DNA from: JAEZDP01 sp964430855
Lineage (GTDB): Bacteria > Acidobacteriota > Vicinamibacteria > Vicinamibacterales > Vicinamibacteraceae
Direction: 5' to 3'
DNA: 64,000 nucleotides
Assembly (NCBI GenBank): GCA_964430855.1
Contig: CAYSHC010000008.1
Span: 11,082 to 75,081 of the forward strand
Below, one piece after another: positions 18,174 through 27,409 of the stretch (positions within the stretch are counted from its first letter, which is position 1; each line of letters starts with the position of its first letter). Below the pieces are notes generated by a model that was given only the letters and a program-made list of their open reading frames with translations, made no database searches and was not told where the DNA came from. The translations under genes were made by a program, and so were the position numbers.

Positions 18174-18179
18174 TATCCT
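18174..18179 (+). promoter_or_regulatory. Putative -10 element for pdxH (leaderless)
   Basis: TATCCT preceded directly by TG and ending six bases before the pdxH ATG at 18186. The expected transcription start would fall on or next to the start codon. No Shine-Dalgarno sequence is present in the C-rich upstream stretch. Confidence 0.4.
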
Positions 18180-18185
18180 GCCCTC

Positions 18186-18770
18186 ATGTCCGAACCGGCC
18201 GATCCGTTCGCGCGCTTCGACGAGGTGTTTGCCAGGGCGTCGGCGAGCGCGCCATTCGACCCGATCGCGATGACGCTGGCCACCGCCACGCCGGACGGGC
18301 GTCCGTCCTGCCGGGTCGTGCTGCTGCACGGCGCCGACGCCAGGGGGTTCGTTTTCTACACGAACTACAACGGCCGCAAGGCGCGCGAGCTCCAGGCCAA
18401 CCCGCACGCCGCGCTGTGCTTCTACTGGCCGTGGACGGAGGAGCAGGTCCGCATCGAGGGCACGGTGACCCAGGTGTCGGCTGACGAGTCGGACGCGTAC
18501 TTCAGGACGCGCCCGCGCGGCAGCCAGATCGGCGCGTGGGCCTCGCGGCAGAGCGAGGTGATCGCCTCGCGCGACGAGCTGCTGGCGCGCGTCCGCGAGG
18601 TGGAGGCCAGGTACGAAGGCCGCGAAGTGCCGCGTCCGCCGCACTGGGGCGGCTACCGCCTGTTGCCGCAGCGCATCGAGTTCTGGAAGGCCGAGCCTTA
18701 CCGGTTGCACCACCGGACGCTGTACGAGCGCGCCGCGAGCGGGTGGACGGTCTCGCTGCTCAGCCCCTGA
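18186..18770 (+). CDS. pdxH: Pyridoxamine 5'-phosphate oxidase
   Basis: FMN-dependent enzyme that oxidises pyridoxine or pyridoxamine 5'-phosphate to pyridoxal 5'-phosphate, the last step of the vitamin B6 route, in the cytoplasm. The 194-aa length fits. Landmarks: PIAMTLATATPDGRPSCRVV (FMN strand), FVFYTNYNGRKARELQANP, the dimer motif FRTRPRGSQIGAWAS, and the C-terminal signature PPHWGGYRLLP followed by IEFWK. The ATG at 18186 removes an upstream extension that has no domain content. A -10-like hexamer lies immediately upstream. It is separated from the receptor operon by a large inverted repeat, so it is likely transcribed on its own. Confidence 0.95.
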   Translation: MSEPADPFARFDEVFARASASAPFDPIAMTLATATPDGRPSCRVVLLHGADARGFVFYTNYNGRKARELQANPHAALCFYWPWTEEQVRIEGTVTQVSADESDAYFRTRPRGSQIGAWASRQSEVIASRDELLARVREVEARYEGREVPRPPHWGGYRLLPQRIEFWKAEPYRLHHRTLYERAASGWTVSLLSP

Positions 18771-18868
18771 GGCGATGCGGCACGCGCGGCTCCATGGTAT
18801 CGTCGGCCGCGACCAGCCCATCGCCGCCCGATGATCCTCGGGGCGCGCTCCTGAAGGAGGGGTTCGAG

Positions 18869-19756
18869 ATGTCGAAGATGCCCGTGCCCACCCGCCGGCA
18901 CGTCCTCCAGCTCGCCGGCGCCGCCGCCCTCGCACCCGTCGCCTCGGCGTTGCCTGGCGTGACCACGACGGCGACGGCCGCCACGCGCGCCGTGGCGGCC
19001 CCGCGGCCGCTGCCGCTCAGGATCGGCGTCGCGTCCTATTCGCTGCGCACGTTCCCGCGCGAAAGGGCCATCGCGGCGCTCAAGGACATGGGCGTGCCAT
19101 ATGTGACCATCAAGGACGTCCACCTGGCGCGGACCGACACACCGGAGCAGGTACGGGCAGGCGCGAAGGCGTTCACCGACGCGGGCATCACCATCATGGG
19201 CGGCGGGACGCTGACCTGGAAGCAGGACGACGAGGCCGAGATCCGGAAGGACTTCGAGTACGCGAAGGCCGCCGGGTTTCCGCTGATGGTGTGCTCTCCG
19301 GCCCCCGAGACGCTCGACACGCTCGAGAAGCTCGTGAAGGCGTACGACATCAAGGTGGCCATCCACAACCATGGCCCCGAAGACCCGTGGTACCCGGCGC
19401 CCGCCGATGCGTTGAAGCGGCTGGAAGGGCGCGACCCGCGCATGGGCATCTGCATGGACATCGGTCATGCGGCCCGCGCCGGGGCCGACATCGTCGCCGA
19501 CGTCGCGACCGCCGGTCCACGGCTGCTCGACCTGCACATCAAGGACCTCGCCGACGCCAGCGACCGCGACAGCCAGGTGGAAGTGGGGAAGGGCGTCCTC
19601 GACGTCGCCGGCGTCTTCCGGGAACTCGTGCGCACGAACTTCCGCGGCCACGTCTCCCTCGAGTACGAGATCAACGCCAAGGACCCGGTCGTCGGGATGA
19701 AGGAATCGCTCGCCTACATGCGGGGCGTCGCGGCGGGACTCGCCGCGCACGGCTGA
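18869..19756 (+). CDS. Tat-exported sugar phosphate isomerase/epimerase-like protein
   Basis: 295-aa protein with a twin-arginine leader (TRRHVLQLAG then a hydrophobic Ala-rich stretch to about residue 45) followed by a xylose-isomerase-like TIM barrel. Barrel signs are VASYSLRTFP, the DMGVPYVTIKDVHL strand, KVAIHNHGPED (metal-ligand His), GICMDIGHAARAG, LLDLHIKDL and the final GHVSLEYEIN with its Glu. These follow the AP-endonuclease-2/inosose-dehydratase type metal site. The ATG at 18869 has an ideal AGGAGG eight bases upstream. It precedes a two-component pair by 17 bases and may be co-transcribed with it. A periplasmic sugar or inositol derivative is the likely substrate; this is inference from the fold. 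Confidence 0.83.
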   Translation: MSKMPVPTRRHVLQLAGAAALAPVASALPGVTTTATAATRAVAAPRPLPLRIGVASYSLRTFPRERAIAALKDMGVPYVTIKDVHLARTDTPEQVRAGAKAFTDAGITIMGGGTLTWKQDDEAEIRKDFEYAKAAGFPLMVCSPAPETLDTLEKLVKAYDIKVAIHNHGPEDPWYPAPADALKRLEGRDPRMGICMDIGHAARAGADIVADVATAGPRLLDLHIKDLADASDRDSQVEVGKGVLDVAGVFRELVRTNFRGHVSLEYEINAKDPVVGMKESLAYMRGVAAGLAAHG

Positions 19757-19773
19757 CTGCGAATCGTGACGAG

Positions 19774-21195
19774 GTGACTGGATCAGCGGGCCGTTCCCCC
19801 GTCACCTGGCTCGTCGCCGGGCTGCTGCTGACGCTTGCGACCGTGATTGGCGCGTCCGCCTACGCGCGCCAGCAGATCGCCAGGCTGCGCGACGAGCAGG
19901 TGACGCTCATCGAGCGGCATCGGCTCGACTCGCTGCAGCTGATCCGGATCCAGTCGAACCTGTCGCAGGTGGCCGACACGCTCCGCGACATGACCGACGG
20001 CGTGGAGCCCTACCCGCTGCCGGCGTGGCGCGCGCCCTTCGAGCGCCTGCGGCTCGACCTCCAGCTGGCGCTCGAGCGCGAACGCGAGCTCGCGCCGGTC
20101 TCGCGGCCCTCGACCCAGGCCGCGCAGCTCGACGCCGCGGTGGCGAGGTTCTGGGAGACGCTCGACCGGGGCTTCGACGCCGCCGACGCCGGCCGGGAGG
20201 ACGAGGCGCGCGAGCTGTTCGCGCTCGAGGCGCGGGCCCGCCACGCCGAGCTGGCCCACCTCGTCTCGTCGCTGCTCGTCGCCAACACGCAGGTGAACGA
20301 AGAAGCCAACGAGCGGGCGCGCGCTGTCTACGACGCGGTCAGGCGGCAGATCCTCTGGCTGAACATCGGGCTGGTCGCGGCGTTGACGATCGCCGGTGCC
20401 CTGGTGATCCGCGCGACACGGCGGAGCATCCGCGAGCTCCAGCAGGTGTCTGCCGATCGCCGCGCGCTGTCCTGGCAGATGATCCGCCTCCAGGAGGACG
20501 TCCAGGCGTCGCTCGCCCGGGAACTGCATGACGACTTCGGCCAGCTGCTGACCGCGACGGGCTTCGGGCTCGGGCGGATCCGCCGGCACCTCGAGCGCGG
20601 CGGACGGGCGCCCGAGGCCCTGGCCCAGGAGGTCGGCGAGCTCCAGGCGCTGGCGCAGCAGGTGCTCGACGGGATCCGGCAGCGCTCGCGCGCCCTGCAC
20701 CCCGTCGTCCTCGACGACTTCGGCCTCGACGAGGCCGTGCGCTCGCACGTCGAGATGGTGCGCCGGCAGCACGGGATCTCGATCGAGATCGAGACCGACG
20801 GCGACCTCGCCACTGTCGGCCCCGAAGCCGCGACGCACCTCTATCGCATCGTGCAGGAGGCGCTCACCAACGTTGTCCGGCATGCGGGAGCCTCCGAGGT
20901 GTGGATCACGCTCCGCGCCACGGCCGACGAGCTCGCCGTCACCGTCGACGATGACGGGCGCGGACTGGCGCATGCGTCAGCAGCCGCGGGGGACACCAGC
21001 CGGACGGGCCTCGGGCTCACGAGCATGCGCGAGCGCGCGGCGCTGATGGGGGGCACGTTCGCGCTCGAGGAGAGCCCGCACGGCGGGGTGCGGGTGTCGG
21101 TACGCCTGCCGCGGCCGGCCGACGCGGCACCGGGTCCTCCGGGGGGCGCCGCCATCGGCGCCGTCCCGTTGTCACCGGGCGGCAGCGGCGCATAA
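19774..21195 (+). CDS. NarL-type sensor histidine kinase (HisKA_3)
   Basis: 473-aa membrane sensor. It has TM1 at about 10-30, a periplasmic helical region, and TM2 at about 193-212. A short linker precedes a HisKA_3 dimerisation domain with phospho-acceptor H252 in ARELHDDFGQLL, then a HATPase domain with N-box N366 (EALTNVVRHAG), DDDGRGL and GLGLTSMRERA. The start is GTG at 19774, reading VTGSAGRSPVTW. It is the first in-frame start after the preceding stop and places TM1 near the N-terminus; no strong ribosome site is visible. The LuxR-type response regulator follows after ten bases and is its obvious partner. A Pro/Gly-rich tail follows the catalytic domain. Confidence 0.9.
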   Translation: MTGSAGRSPVTWLVAGLLLTLATVIGASAYARQQIARLRDEQVTLIERHRLDSLQLIRIQSNLSQVADTLRDMTDGVEPYPLPAWRAPFERLRLDLQLALERERELAPVSRPSTQAAQLDAAVARFWETLDRGFDAADAGREDEARELFALEARARHAELAHLVSSLLVANTQVNEEANERARAVYDAVRRQILWLNIGLVAALTIAGALVIRATRRSIRELQQVSADRRALSWQMIRLQEDVQASLARELHDDFGQLLTATGFGLGRIRRHLERGGRAPEALAQEVGELQALAQQVLDGIRQRSRALHPVVLDDFGLDEAVRSHVEMVRRQHGISIEIETDGDLATVGPEAATHLYRIVQEALTNVVRHAGASEVWITLRATADELAVTVDDDGRGLAHASAAAGDTSRTGLGLTSMRERAALMGGTFALEESPHGGVRVSVRLPRPADAAPGPPGGAAIGAVPLSPGGSGA

Positions 21196-21205
21196 TACGG
21201 GCATC

Positions 21206-21856
21206 ATGTCCGCCAGCATCCACGTCGTCCTCGTGGACGACCATGCGCTCGTGCGTCAGGGCTTCCGTCGCATCCTCGACGACGACCCCGGCATCACCGT
21301 CGTGGGCGAGGCCGGATCGGCAGCCGAGGGCGTCGCCCTGGTCAGGCAGCTCCGGCCGGACGTCGTCCTGATGGACATGGCGATGCCGGATGCCAACGGC
21401 ATCCACGCGGCACGCGAGATCCTGCGCGAGCGCCCCGAGACGAAGATCCTCGTCCTGAGCATGTACTCCGACGGCCAGTACGTCCGCAGTGCGCTCGACG
21501 CGGGCGTCTCCGGCTACATCCTCAAGAGCGCGCTCGAGACCGACCTCACGCGTGCCGTCCGCGCCGTGGCGCAGGGACAGCAGTACCTGAGCCCCGAGCT
21601 GTCCGGCGTCCTGATCAAGGCCCTGCGCGACCGCGACGAGTCGGACGACGACAAGTTCGACCAGCTGACCGAGCGCGAGAAGCAGGTGCTGCAGCTCATC
21701 GCCCACGGCAAGTCGAACAAGGAGATTGCCGCGATCCTCGGCCTGAGCGTGAACACGGTCGCCGTCCATCGCGCCAACCTGATGAGCACGCTCGGCGTGC
21801 ACAAGGCGGCCGAGCTCGTCCTCTACGCCGTGCGGAAGGGGCTCGTCATCGGATGA
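21206..21856 (+). CDS. NarL/LuxR-family response regulator
   Basis: 216-aa DNA-binding regulator. The receiver domain (1-120) has the DDHALVRQG acidic pair, phospho-acceptor D57 in VLMDMAMPD, and LKSAL with the conserved Lys. The LuxR helix-turn-helix (about 152-205) begins LTEREKQVLQLIAHGKSNKEI and includes the recognition region LSVNTVAVHRANLM. It is the cognate output of the kinase just upstream. Its stop overlaps the ATG of the CRTAC1 protein gene (ATGA), so regulator and CRTAC1 protein are translated together. A CATAATAC stretch overlapping the kinase stop, eight bases before the ATG, could serve as an internal -10. Confidence 0.93.
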   Translation: MSASIHVVLVDDHALVRQGFRRILDDDPGITVVGEAGSAAEGVALVRQLRPDVVLMDMAMPDANGIHAAREILRERPETKILVLSMYSDGQYVRSALDAGVSGYILKSALETDLTRAVRAVAQGQQYLSPELSGVLIKALRDRDESDDDKFDQLTEREKQVLQLIAHGKSNKEIAAILGLSVNTVAVHRANLMSTLGVHKAAELVLYAVRKGLVIG

Positions 21857-23556
21857 CCGGACGGTTGGCCGTGATCGCCGCGATGCTGGCCGTGGCGACG
21901 ATCGTCCAGGCGCAGGGCACCACCGTCCGGCTGACAGACGTGACCGGCACGGCGGGCGTCACGTTCACGCACGACAATGGCGCTGCAGGACGGAAGCTGC
22001 TGCCCGAGACGCTCGGCGCCGGCTCCGCCTTCGTGGACGTGGACAACGACGGCGACCAGGACCTGATCTTCGTCCAGGGCCTGTGGCCCGACGGGTCGCC
22101 CGCGCAGCGGCGCTGGGCCACCGTTTATCTCAACGACGGACAGGGGCGCTTCACCGACGCCACGGCGGCGATGGGCCTCGAGCTGTCGCCCGCTGCGGCC
22201 AGGCGTCGCGGTGCCGACGGCCTCCAGTACGGCATGGGGATCGCGGCCGCCGACTTCGACAACGACGGCTATATCGACCTCGCCCTCACGTCCGTGCAGG
22301 GCCTGCGGCTGTTCCGTAACCAGAAGGGTACGCGTTTCGAGGATGTCACGGCGGCGGGCGGGCTCGCGGACCACCGCGGGTTCAGCACCTGCGTGATGTG
22401 GGTCGACTACGACCGCGACGGCCTGGTGGACCTGTTCGTCTGCAACTACGTCCAGTGGTCGGCCCGCACCGACCTCTTCTGCGCGGCCGACGGCGGCGAG
22501 AAGGCGTACTGCACGCCCCAGGCGTATCGCGGCAGCACCTCGTGGCTGTTCCGCAACACGGGCCACGGCCGGTTCGAGGACGTCACGGCGAAGGCCGGCC
22601 TGTTCGACGTCACCGGCAAGGCGCTTGGCGTCACGCTGCTCGACCACGACCAGGACGACTGGCCGGACCTGTTCGTGGCCAACGACACCGTGCCCAACCG
22701 CCTGTACCGCAACAACAGGGACGGCACCTTCACCGAGCTCGGCCTCCAGAGCGGCCTGGCCTTCAGTGCCGACGGCCGGGCCCGCGCCGGCATGGGCGTG
22801 GACGCCGCCGAGGTCGACACCAGCGGCCGTCCGTCCGTGGCCGTGACGAATTTCTCCAACGAGATGGTCGGCCTGTACGTGCCGCGCGAGGCGGGCGTCT
22901 ACGAGGACACGGCGCCGCACAACGAGGTCGGGCGGGTCACGCGCGAGACGCTCGGCTGGGGCTGCTTCTTCTTCGACGTGAACCTCGACGGGGCCCTCGA
23001 CCTGCTCGTCGTGAACGGCCATCTCGACGGCATCCTCGCGCGCAGGCAGGGACAGCCGACCCAGGCGCTGCCGCCGCACCTCTTCCTCAACCGCGGCGGC
23101 CGTTTCGAGGACATCGCCACCCAGGTGGGCGGCGGCTTCGTCGATCCCAAGGTCGGACGCGGCGCGGCCTTCGGCGACATCGACGGCGATGGCGATCTCG
23201 ACGTCGTCATCACGACCAGCGGCGGCCCGGCACGCCTCTATCGCAACGACACGCCGCGCGGGGCGGGCGTCGTCCGGCTGTGGCTGCGGGGGACGCGCGG
23301 CAACCGCGACGCGATCGGTGCCCGTGTCGAAGGCTCCGTCGGCGGCCGACGCCTGTCACGCCGCGTGCGCACGGGGTCGAGCTACCTTTCGCAGTCCGAG
23401 CTGGTCGTCACGTTCGGGCTCGGGTCCGCCCGCCAGCTGGACGATGTCGTGGTGACGTGGCCTGACGGTCAGCGCGAGACGCTCGGGGCGCTTGCCGCGG
23501 GGCGGACCTACGTCGTCACGGAGGGACGTGGCGCGGCGCCGGGCCGGGCGTTCTGA
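21853..23556 (+). CDS. CRTAC1 family protein (FG-GAP/VCBS repeats with ASPIC/UnbV domain)
   Basis: 567-aa exported protein with a signal peptide (about 1-21, ending VQAQ). At least six Ca-binding FG-GAP loops are visible: VDVDNDGDQDL, ADFDNDGYIDL, VDYDRDGLVDL, LDHDQDDWPDL, FDVNLDGALDL and GDIDGDGDLDV. They should form a seven-bladed beta-propeller. The C-terminal ASPIC/UnbV domain runs from about NRDAIGARVEG to VVTWPDGQRETL. Such proteins are secreted or surface-attached in Acidobacteriota and Bacteroidetes, with unknown ligand. The start overlaps the response regulator stop by four bases, an unusual genetic link between a regulator and an exported propeller. Confidence 0.92.
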   Translation: MTGRLAVIAAMLAVATIVQAQGTTVRLTDVTGTAGVTFTHDNGAAGRKLLPETLGAGSAFVDVDNDGDQDLIFVQGLWPDGSPAQRRWATVYLNDGQGRFTDATAAMGLELSPAAARRRGADGLQYGMGIAAADFDNDGYIDLALTSVQGLRLFRNQKGTRFEDVTAAGGLADHRGFSTCVMWVDYDRDGLVDLFVCNYVQWSARTDLFCAADGGEKAYCTPQAYRGSTSWLFRNTGHGRFEDVTAKAGLFDVTGKALGVTLLDHDQDDWPDLFVANDTVPNRLYRNNRDGTFTELGLQSGLAFSADGRARAGMGVDAAEVDTSGRPSVAVTNFSNEMVGLYVPREAGVYEDTAPHNEVGRVTRETLGWGCFFFDVNLDGALDLLVVNGHLDGILARRQGQPTQALPPHLFLNRGGRFEDIATQVGGGFVDPKVGRGAAFGDIDGDGDLDVVITTSGGPARLYRNDTPRGAGVVRLWLRGTRGNRDAIGARVEGSVGGRRLSRRVRTGSSYLSQSELVVTFGLGSARQLDDVVVTWPDGQRETLGALAAGRTYVVTEGRGAAPGRAF

Positions 23557-23588
23557 GCCCGCCGCGCCCGACGTCACACATCGAGACC

Positions 23589-24398
23589 ATGCCTCACCAT
23601 CCACGTGTTGACACCTTCCGCAGCCTGCACGAGGCCGGCTGCTTCGTGATGCCCAACCCCTGGGACGTGGGCAGCGCCCGCCTCCTCGAGCAGCTTGGCT
23701 TTCCCGCGCTCGCCTCGACGAGCTCCGGCCTGGCCTGGTCGCTCGGGCGGCCCGATGGCCGTGTGTCGCTCAAGACCACGCTCGAGCACTTCAGGACGCT
23801 CGCGGCGGCCGTGCAGGTGCCCGTGAACGGCGACTTCCTCGGCGGGTTCGCCGTGGAGCCGAAGAACGTCGCGGCCAACGTGCGGCTGGCCGCCACCACG
23901 GGCATCGCCGGGCTGTCCATCGAGGACTCGACGGGCGTGCCGGACACGCCGCTCTACGACATCGAGCTGGCGGTGGCACGCGTGGCCGCGGCACGTGCCG
24001 CAATCGACGGCGGTCCGGTGCCCGTCCTGCTCACCGCCCGCACCGAGGGCTTCATCGTGGGCGTGCCCGATCTCGACGAGGCCATCCGGCGGCTGGTGCG
24101 TTACAAGGAAGCCGGGGCCGACTGTCTGTACGCGCCCGGGCTCACGTCGCTCGAGCAGGTGCGCGCCGTCGTCGAGGCAGTGGCGCCGACGCCGGTGAAC
24201 GTCCTCGTCGGCCGGCCGTTCGCGACCGTCAGCGAGCTTGCCGACGCCGGCGTCCGGCGCATCAGCGTCGGCGGCGCGCTCGCCCGGACAGCCTGGGGGG
24301 CCCTGCTGCGCGCGGCCAGGGAAATGGCCGAAACGGGCACGTTCACGAGCTTCGACGACGCGGTCCCGTTTGCCGAGCTGGACGGCCGGTTCAGCTGA
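23589..24398 (+). CDS. Isocitrate lyase/PEP mutase family protein
   Basis: 269-aa TIM-barrel enzyme of the isocitrate lyase/phosphoenolpyruvate mutase superfamily. Indicative stretches are FRSLHEAGCFVMPNPWDVGS, STSSGLAWSLG, VNGDFLGGF (Mg-binding Asp region), GLSIEDSTG, LLTARTEGF, and GADCLYAPGL. The protein is shorter than isocitrate lyase and lacks its KKCGH catalytic loop, so it belongs to the carboxy-PEP mutase/2,3-dimethylmalate-lyase-like group. The exact reaction (C-C lyase on a 2-methylisocitrate-like or oxaloacetate-like substrate) cannot be told from sequence. It has its own ATG 32 bases after the CRTAC1 stop, and the uvrA promoter follows. Confidence 0.85.
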   Translation: MPHHPRVDTFRSLHEAGCFVMPNPWDVGSARLLEQLGFPALASTSSGLAWSLGRPDGRVSLKTTLEHFRTLAAAVQVPVNGDFLGGFAVEPKNVAANVRLAATTGIAGLSIEDSTGVPDTPLYDIELAVARVAAARAAIDGGPVPVLLTARTEGFIVGVPDLDEAIRRLVRYKEAGADCLYAPGLTSLEQVRAVVEAVAPTPVNVLVGRPFATVSELADAGVRRISVGGALARTAWGALLRAAREMAETGTFTSFDDAVPFAELDGRFS

Positions 24399-24499
24399 AC
24401 GGCATCGTGACGGCCGTCCCGGTCGCGCTGTCACCGCCCGGTGTTCCCTGATAGGATCACGGTTTGGGCACCGTGGCGTGGTGCCCGGCAAAGGGACGC

Positions 24500-27373
24500 A
24501 TGAACCTCGACGAGCGCATCTCGGTCCGCGGCGCCCGTGTACACAACCTGAAGAACATCGACGTCGACCTCCCGCGGGATCGGCTCGTGGTCATCACCGG
24601 CCTCTCGGGTTCGGGAAAGTCGTCGCTTGCCTTCGACACCATCTATGCGGAGGGGCAGCGCCGGTACGTCGAGTCGATGTCGGCCTATGCCCGGCAGTTC
24701 CTCGAGCAGATGGAGAAGCCCGACGTCGACCTCATCGTCGGGCTCTCGCCGGCCATCTCGATCGAGCAGAAGACCACCGCGTCCAATCCCCGGTCCACCG
24801 TCGGCACCGTCACCGAGATCTACGACTACCTCCGCCTGCTCTTCGCCAACCTGGGGCAGCCGCACTGCCCGAAGTGCGGCCAGCCCATCGCCAGCCAGTC
24901 GGTGGACCGCATCCTCGACCTGGCCCGGCAGTTCCCGGGCGACGAGCGGCTGAACGTGCTGGCGCCCATCGTGCGCGGCCGCAAGGGCGAGTTCAAGAAG
25001 GAGCTCGCGGCGCTGCGCCAGAAGGGCTTCACGCGCGCGCGCATCGACGGTGAGACGCGGTCGCTCGAGGAGGACATCACCCTCGACAAGCGCCGCAACC
25101 ACACCATCGACGTGGTCGTCGACCGGCTGCTGGTCAAGCCCGGCATGGAGCGCCGCCTCGCCGACGCGATCGAGACGGCGCTCGAGCTCACCGACGGGCT
25201 CGTCATCATCAACACGTGGGATGGCGGCGACCGCCTGTTCTCGCGCAAGCTCGCCTGTGCCGACTGCGGCATCAGCGTGCCCGAGCTCACGCCGCGCGCG
25301 TTCTCGTTCAACTCGCCGCACGGCGCCTGCCAGCACTGCCAGGGCCTCGGCTCCGTCTACGACGTCGACGTCGCGCGCGTCATTCCCGACGACTCGAAAT
25401 CGCTGGCGGAGGGCGCCATCGCCCCGTGGGCGGCAGGCGACAAGGCGCTGCTCGCGGAGGCCATCGCACGGCTGCACGAGGTGCACGGCATCGACCCGCA
25501 CGTGCCCGTGCGGAAGCTGACGAAGAAGCAGCGCAACGTCCTGCTGCACGGCGCCGGCCAGGCCGCGCCGGCCGCACGGCGCCGCCGCGGCGCGAAGGGC
25601 GACCCGTTCGGCGTCGACTTCGAGGGGCTGCTGCCGAACCTCCGCCGCCGCTACGAGGAAGGCTCGTGGGCCGAGCGCGAGGCGCTCGAAGGCTACCGCA
25701 GCCTGACGACGTGCCCGGCGTGCGAAGGCGCGCGGCTGCGCCCGGAGTCGCTGGCCGTCCGCGTGAAGGGCCACACGATCGACGAGCTGACGAGCCTGCC
25801 CATCAGCGACGCCGTCGACGTCTTCGAGAAGTTCGAGCTGACGACGCGCGAGGCGCTCATCGCGAGCCGGATCCTGAAGGAGATCCGCGAGCGGCTGCGC
25901 TTCCTGCGCGACGTCGGCGTGGGCTATCTCACGCTCAACCGATCGGCGGCCACGCTCTCGGGCGGCGAGGGCCAGCGCATCCGCCTGGCGACGCAGATCG
26001 GCTCGAGCCTCAGCGGCGTGCTCTACGTCCTCGACGAGCCGTCCATCGGGCTGCACCAGCGCGACAACCGGCAGCTCATCGCCACGCTCGAACGGCTGCG
26101 CGACCTCGGCAACACCGTCCTCGTCGTCGAGCACGACGAAGAGACGATCCGGAAGGCCGACTACGTCGTGGACCTCGGTCCAGGGGCGGGCGAGCACGGC
26201 GGCGAGCTGCTGTTCCAGGGGACGCCCGGGGAGCTCATCGCCAACGCGCCGCGGTCCATCACGGGGCAGTACCTGCGGGGCGAGCGCCGCGTGGAGCCGC
26301 GCGACGATGCGAGGCGCCGGGCATCGGCGTACCTGCGGATCGTCGGGGCCCGGCACAACAACCTGCAGAACATCGACGTGAAGGTGCCGCTCGGCACGTT
26401 CGTCACGGTCACAGGGGTCAGCGGGTCGGGGAAGTCGACGCTCGTCAACGAGATCCTCTACAAGAGGCTGGCGCGCGACCTCTACCGCGCCACCGACGAG
26501 CCGGGCGAGCACGACCGGATCGAGGGCACCGAGCACCTCGACAAGGTCATCCAGATCGATCAGTCGCCGATCGGCAGGACGCCGCGGAGCAATCCGGCTA
26601 CCTACATCGGGCTGTTCACGTTCATCCGTGACCTGTTTGCCATGCTGCCCGAGTCGCGGGCCCGCGGGTACAAGCCCGGCCGGTTCTCGTTCAACGTCAA
26701 GGGCGGGCGCTGCGAGGCGTGCCAGGGCGACGGCGTCATGGCCATCGAGATGCACTTCCTGCCGAACGTCTACGTGACGTGCGAGCAGTGCAAGGGCCGT
26801 CGTTACAACAGAGAGACGCTCGACGTGCGGTACCGGGGCAAGTCGATTGCCGACATCCTCGACCTCAGCGTCGAGCAGGCGTTGCCGCTGCTCGAGAGCT
26901 TCCCGGCAATTGCCGGCAAGCTCCGGACGCTCGAGCAGGTGGGCCTCGGCTACATCGAGCTGGGCCAGTCGGCCACGACGCTGAGCGGCGGGGAAGCGCA
27001 GCGGGTCAAGCTGGCCAAGGAACTGTCGCGCCGGAGCACCGGGAGGACGCTGTACATCCTCGACGAGCCGACGACCGGACTGCACTTCGAAGACGTCTCA
27101 AAGTTGCTCGAGGTGCTGCACCAGCTCGTCGACCAGGGCAACACGGTCGTCGTGATCGAGCACAACCTCGACGTGATCCGCTCGGCGGACCACGTCATCG
27201 ACCTCGGTCCCGAAGGCGGTGCCGGTGGCGGCCGGGTCGTCGCGCAGGGCACGCCCGAGCAGGTGGCCAGGACGAAGGGGTCGCACACCGGACGGTTCCT
27301 GGCCGAGGTGCTGTCGGCGACAGGGGCCGGCTCGCGCGGGCGTGCGCGCCGCGCCGCGTCGCTCGCGGGATAG
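24500..27373 (+). CDS. uvrA: UvrABC excinuclease subunit A
   Basis: Damage-recognition ATPase of nucleotide excision repair, 957 aa. Two ABC modules are visible: Walker A GLSGSGKSS (34-42) with signature LSGGEGQRIRLA, and Walker A GVSGSGKST with signature LSGGEAQRVKLA. Three zinc modules occur: CPKCGQPI, CADCG with CQHCQG, and CEACQG with CEQCKG. I chose the ATG at 24500 (MNLDERISVRGARVHNLK) because AAGGGA precedes it closely and UvrA proteins begin this way. A longer start at 24464 would add 12 unrelated residues. The C-terminus is Arg/Ala-rich. No SOS box was recognised upstream. Confidence 0.98.
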   Translation: MNLDERISVRGARVHNLKNIDVDLPRDRLVVITGLSGSGKSSLAFDTIYAEGQRRYVESMSAYARQFLEQMEKPDVDLIVGLSPAISIEQKTTASNPRSTVGTVTEIYDYLRLLFANLGQPHCPKCGQPIASQSVDRILDLARQFPGDERLNVLAPIVRGRKGEFKKELAALRQKGFTRARIDGETRSLEEDITLDKRRNHTIDVVVDRLLVKPGMERRLADAIETALELTDGLVIINTWDGGDRLFSRKLACADCGISVPELTPRAFSFNSPHGACQHCQGLGSVYDVDVARVIPDDSKSLAEGAIAPWAAGDKALLAEAIARLHEVHGIDPHVPVRKLTKKQRNVLLHGAGQAAPAARRRRGAKGDPFGVDFEGLLPNLRRRYEEGSWAEREALEGYRSLTTCPACEGARLRPESLAVRVKGHTIDELTSLPISDAVDVFEKFELTTREALIASRILKEIRERLRFLRDVGVGYLTLNRSAATLSGGEGQRIRLATQIGSSLSGVLYVLDEPSIGLHQRDNRQLIATLERLRDLGNTVLVVEHDEETIRKADYVVDLGPGAGEHGGELLFQGTPGELIANAPRSITGQYLRGERRVEPRDDARRRASAYLRIVGARHNNLQNIDVKVPLGTFVTVTGVSGSGKSTLVNEILYKRLARDLYRATDEPGEHDRIEGTEHLDKVIQIDQSPIGRTPRSNPATYIGLFTFIRDLFAMLPESRARGYKPGRFSFNVKGGRCEACQGDGVMAIEMHFLPNVYVTCEQCKGRRYNRETLDVRYRGKSIADILDLSVEQALPLLESFPAIAGKLRTLEQVGLGYIELGQSATTLSGGEAQRVKLAKELSRRSTGRTLYILDEPTTGLHFEDVSKLLEVLHQLVDQGNTVVVIEHNLDVIRSADHVIDLGPEGGAGGGRVVAQGTPEQVARTKGSHTGRFLAEVLSATGAGSRGRARRAASLAG

Positions 27374-27374
27374 C

Positions 27375-27409
27375 GGCGCCTGGCAGGCGGGCACCGGCGG
27401 ACAGGCGCC
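27375..27409. terminator. Inverted repeat after uvrA
   Basis: GGCGCCTG at 27375-27382 pairs with CAGGCGCC at 27402-27409 around a 19-base loop, starting just after the uvrA stop. There is no T-run, so intrinsic termination is only possible. The 318 bases between uvrA and lpxC otherwise hold two smaller stem-loops: GTGTGG/CCACAC at 27477-27496 and GCTTTGC/GCAAAGC at 27635-27652. They also hold a TTG-initiated 76-codon open frame of uncertain status. Confidence 0.35.
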
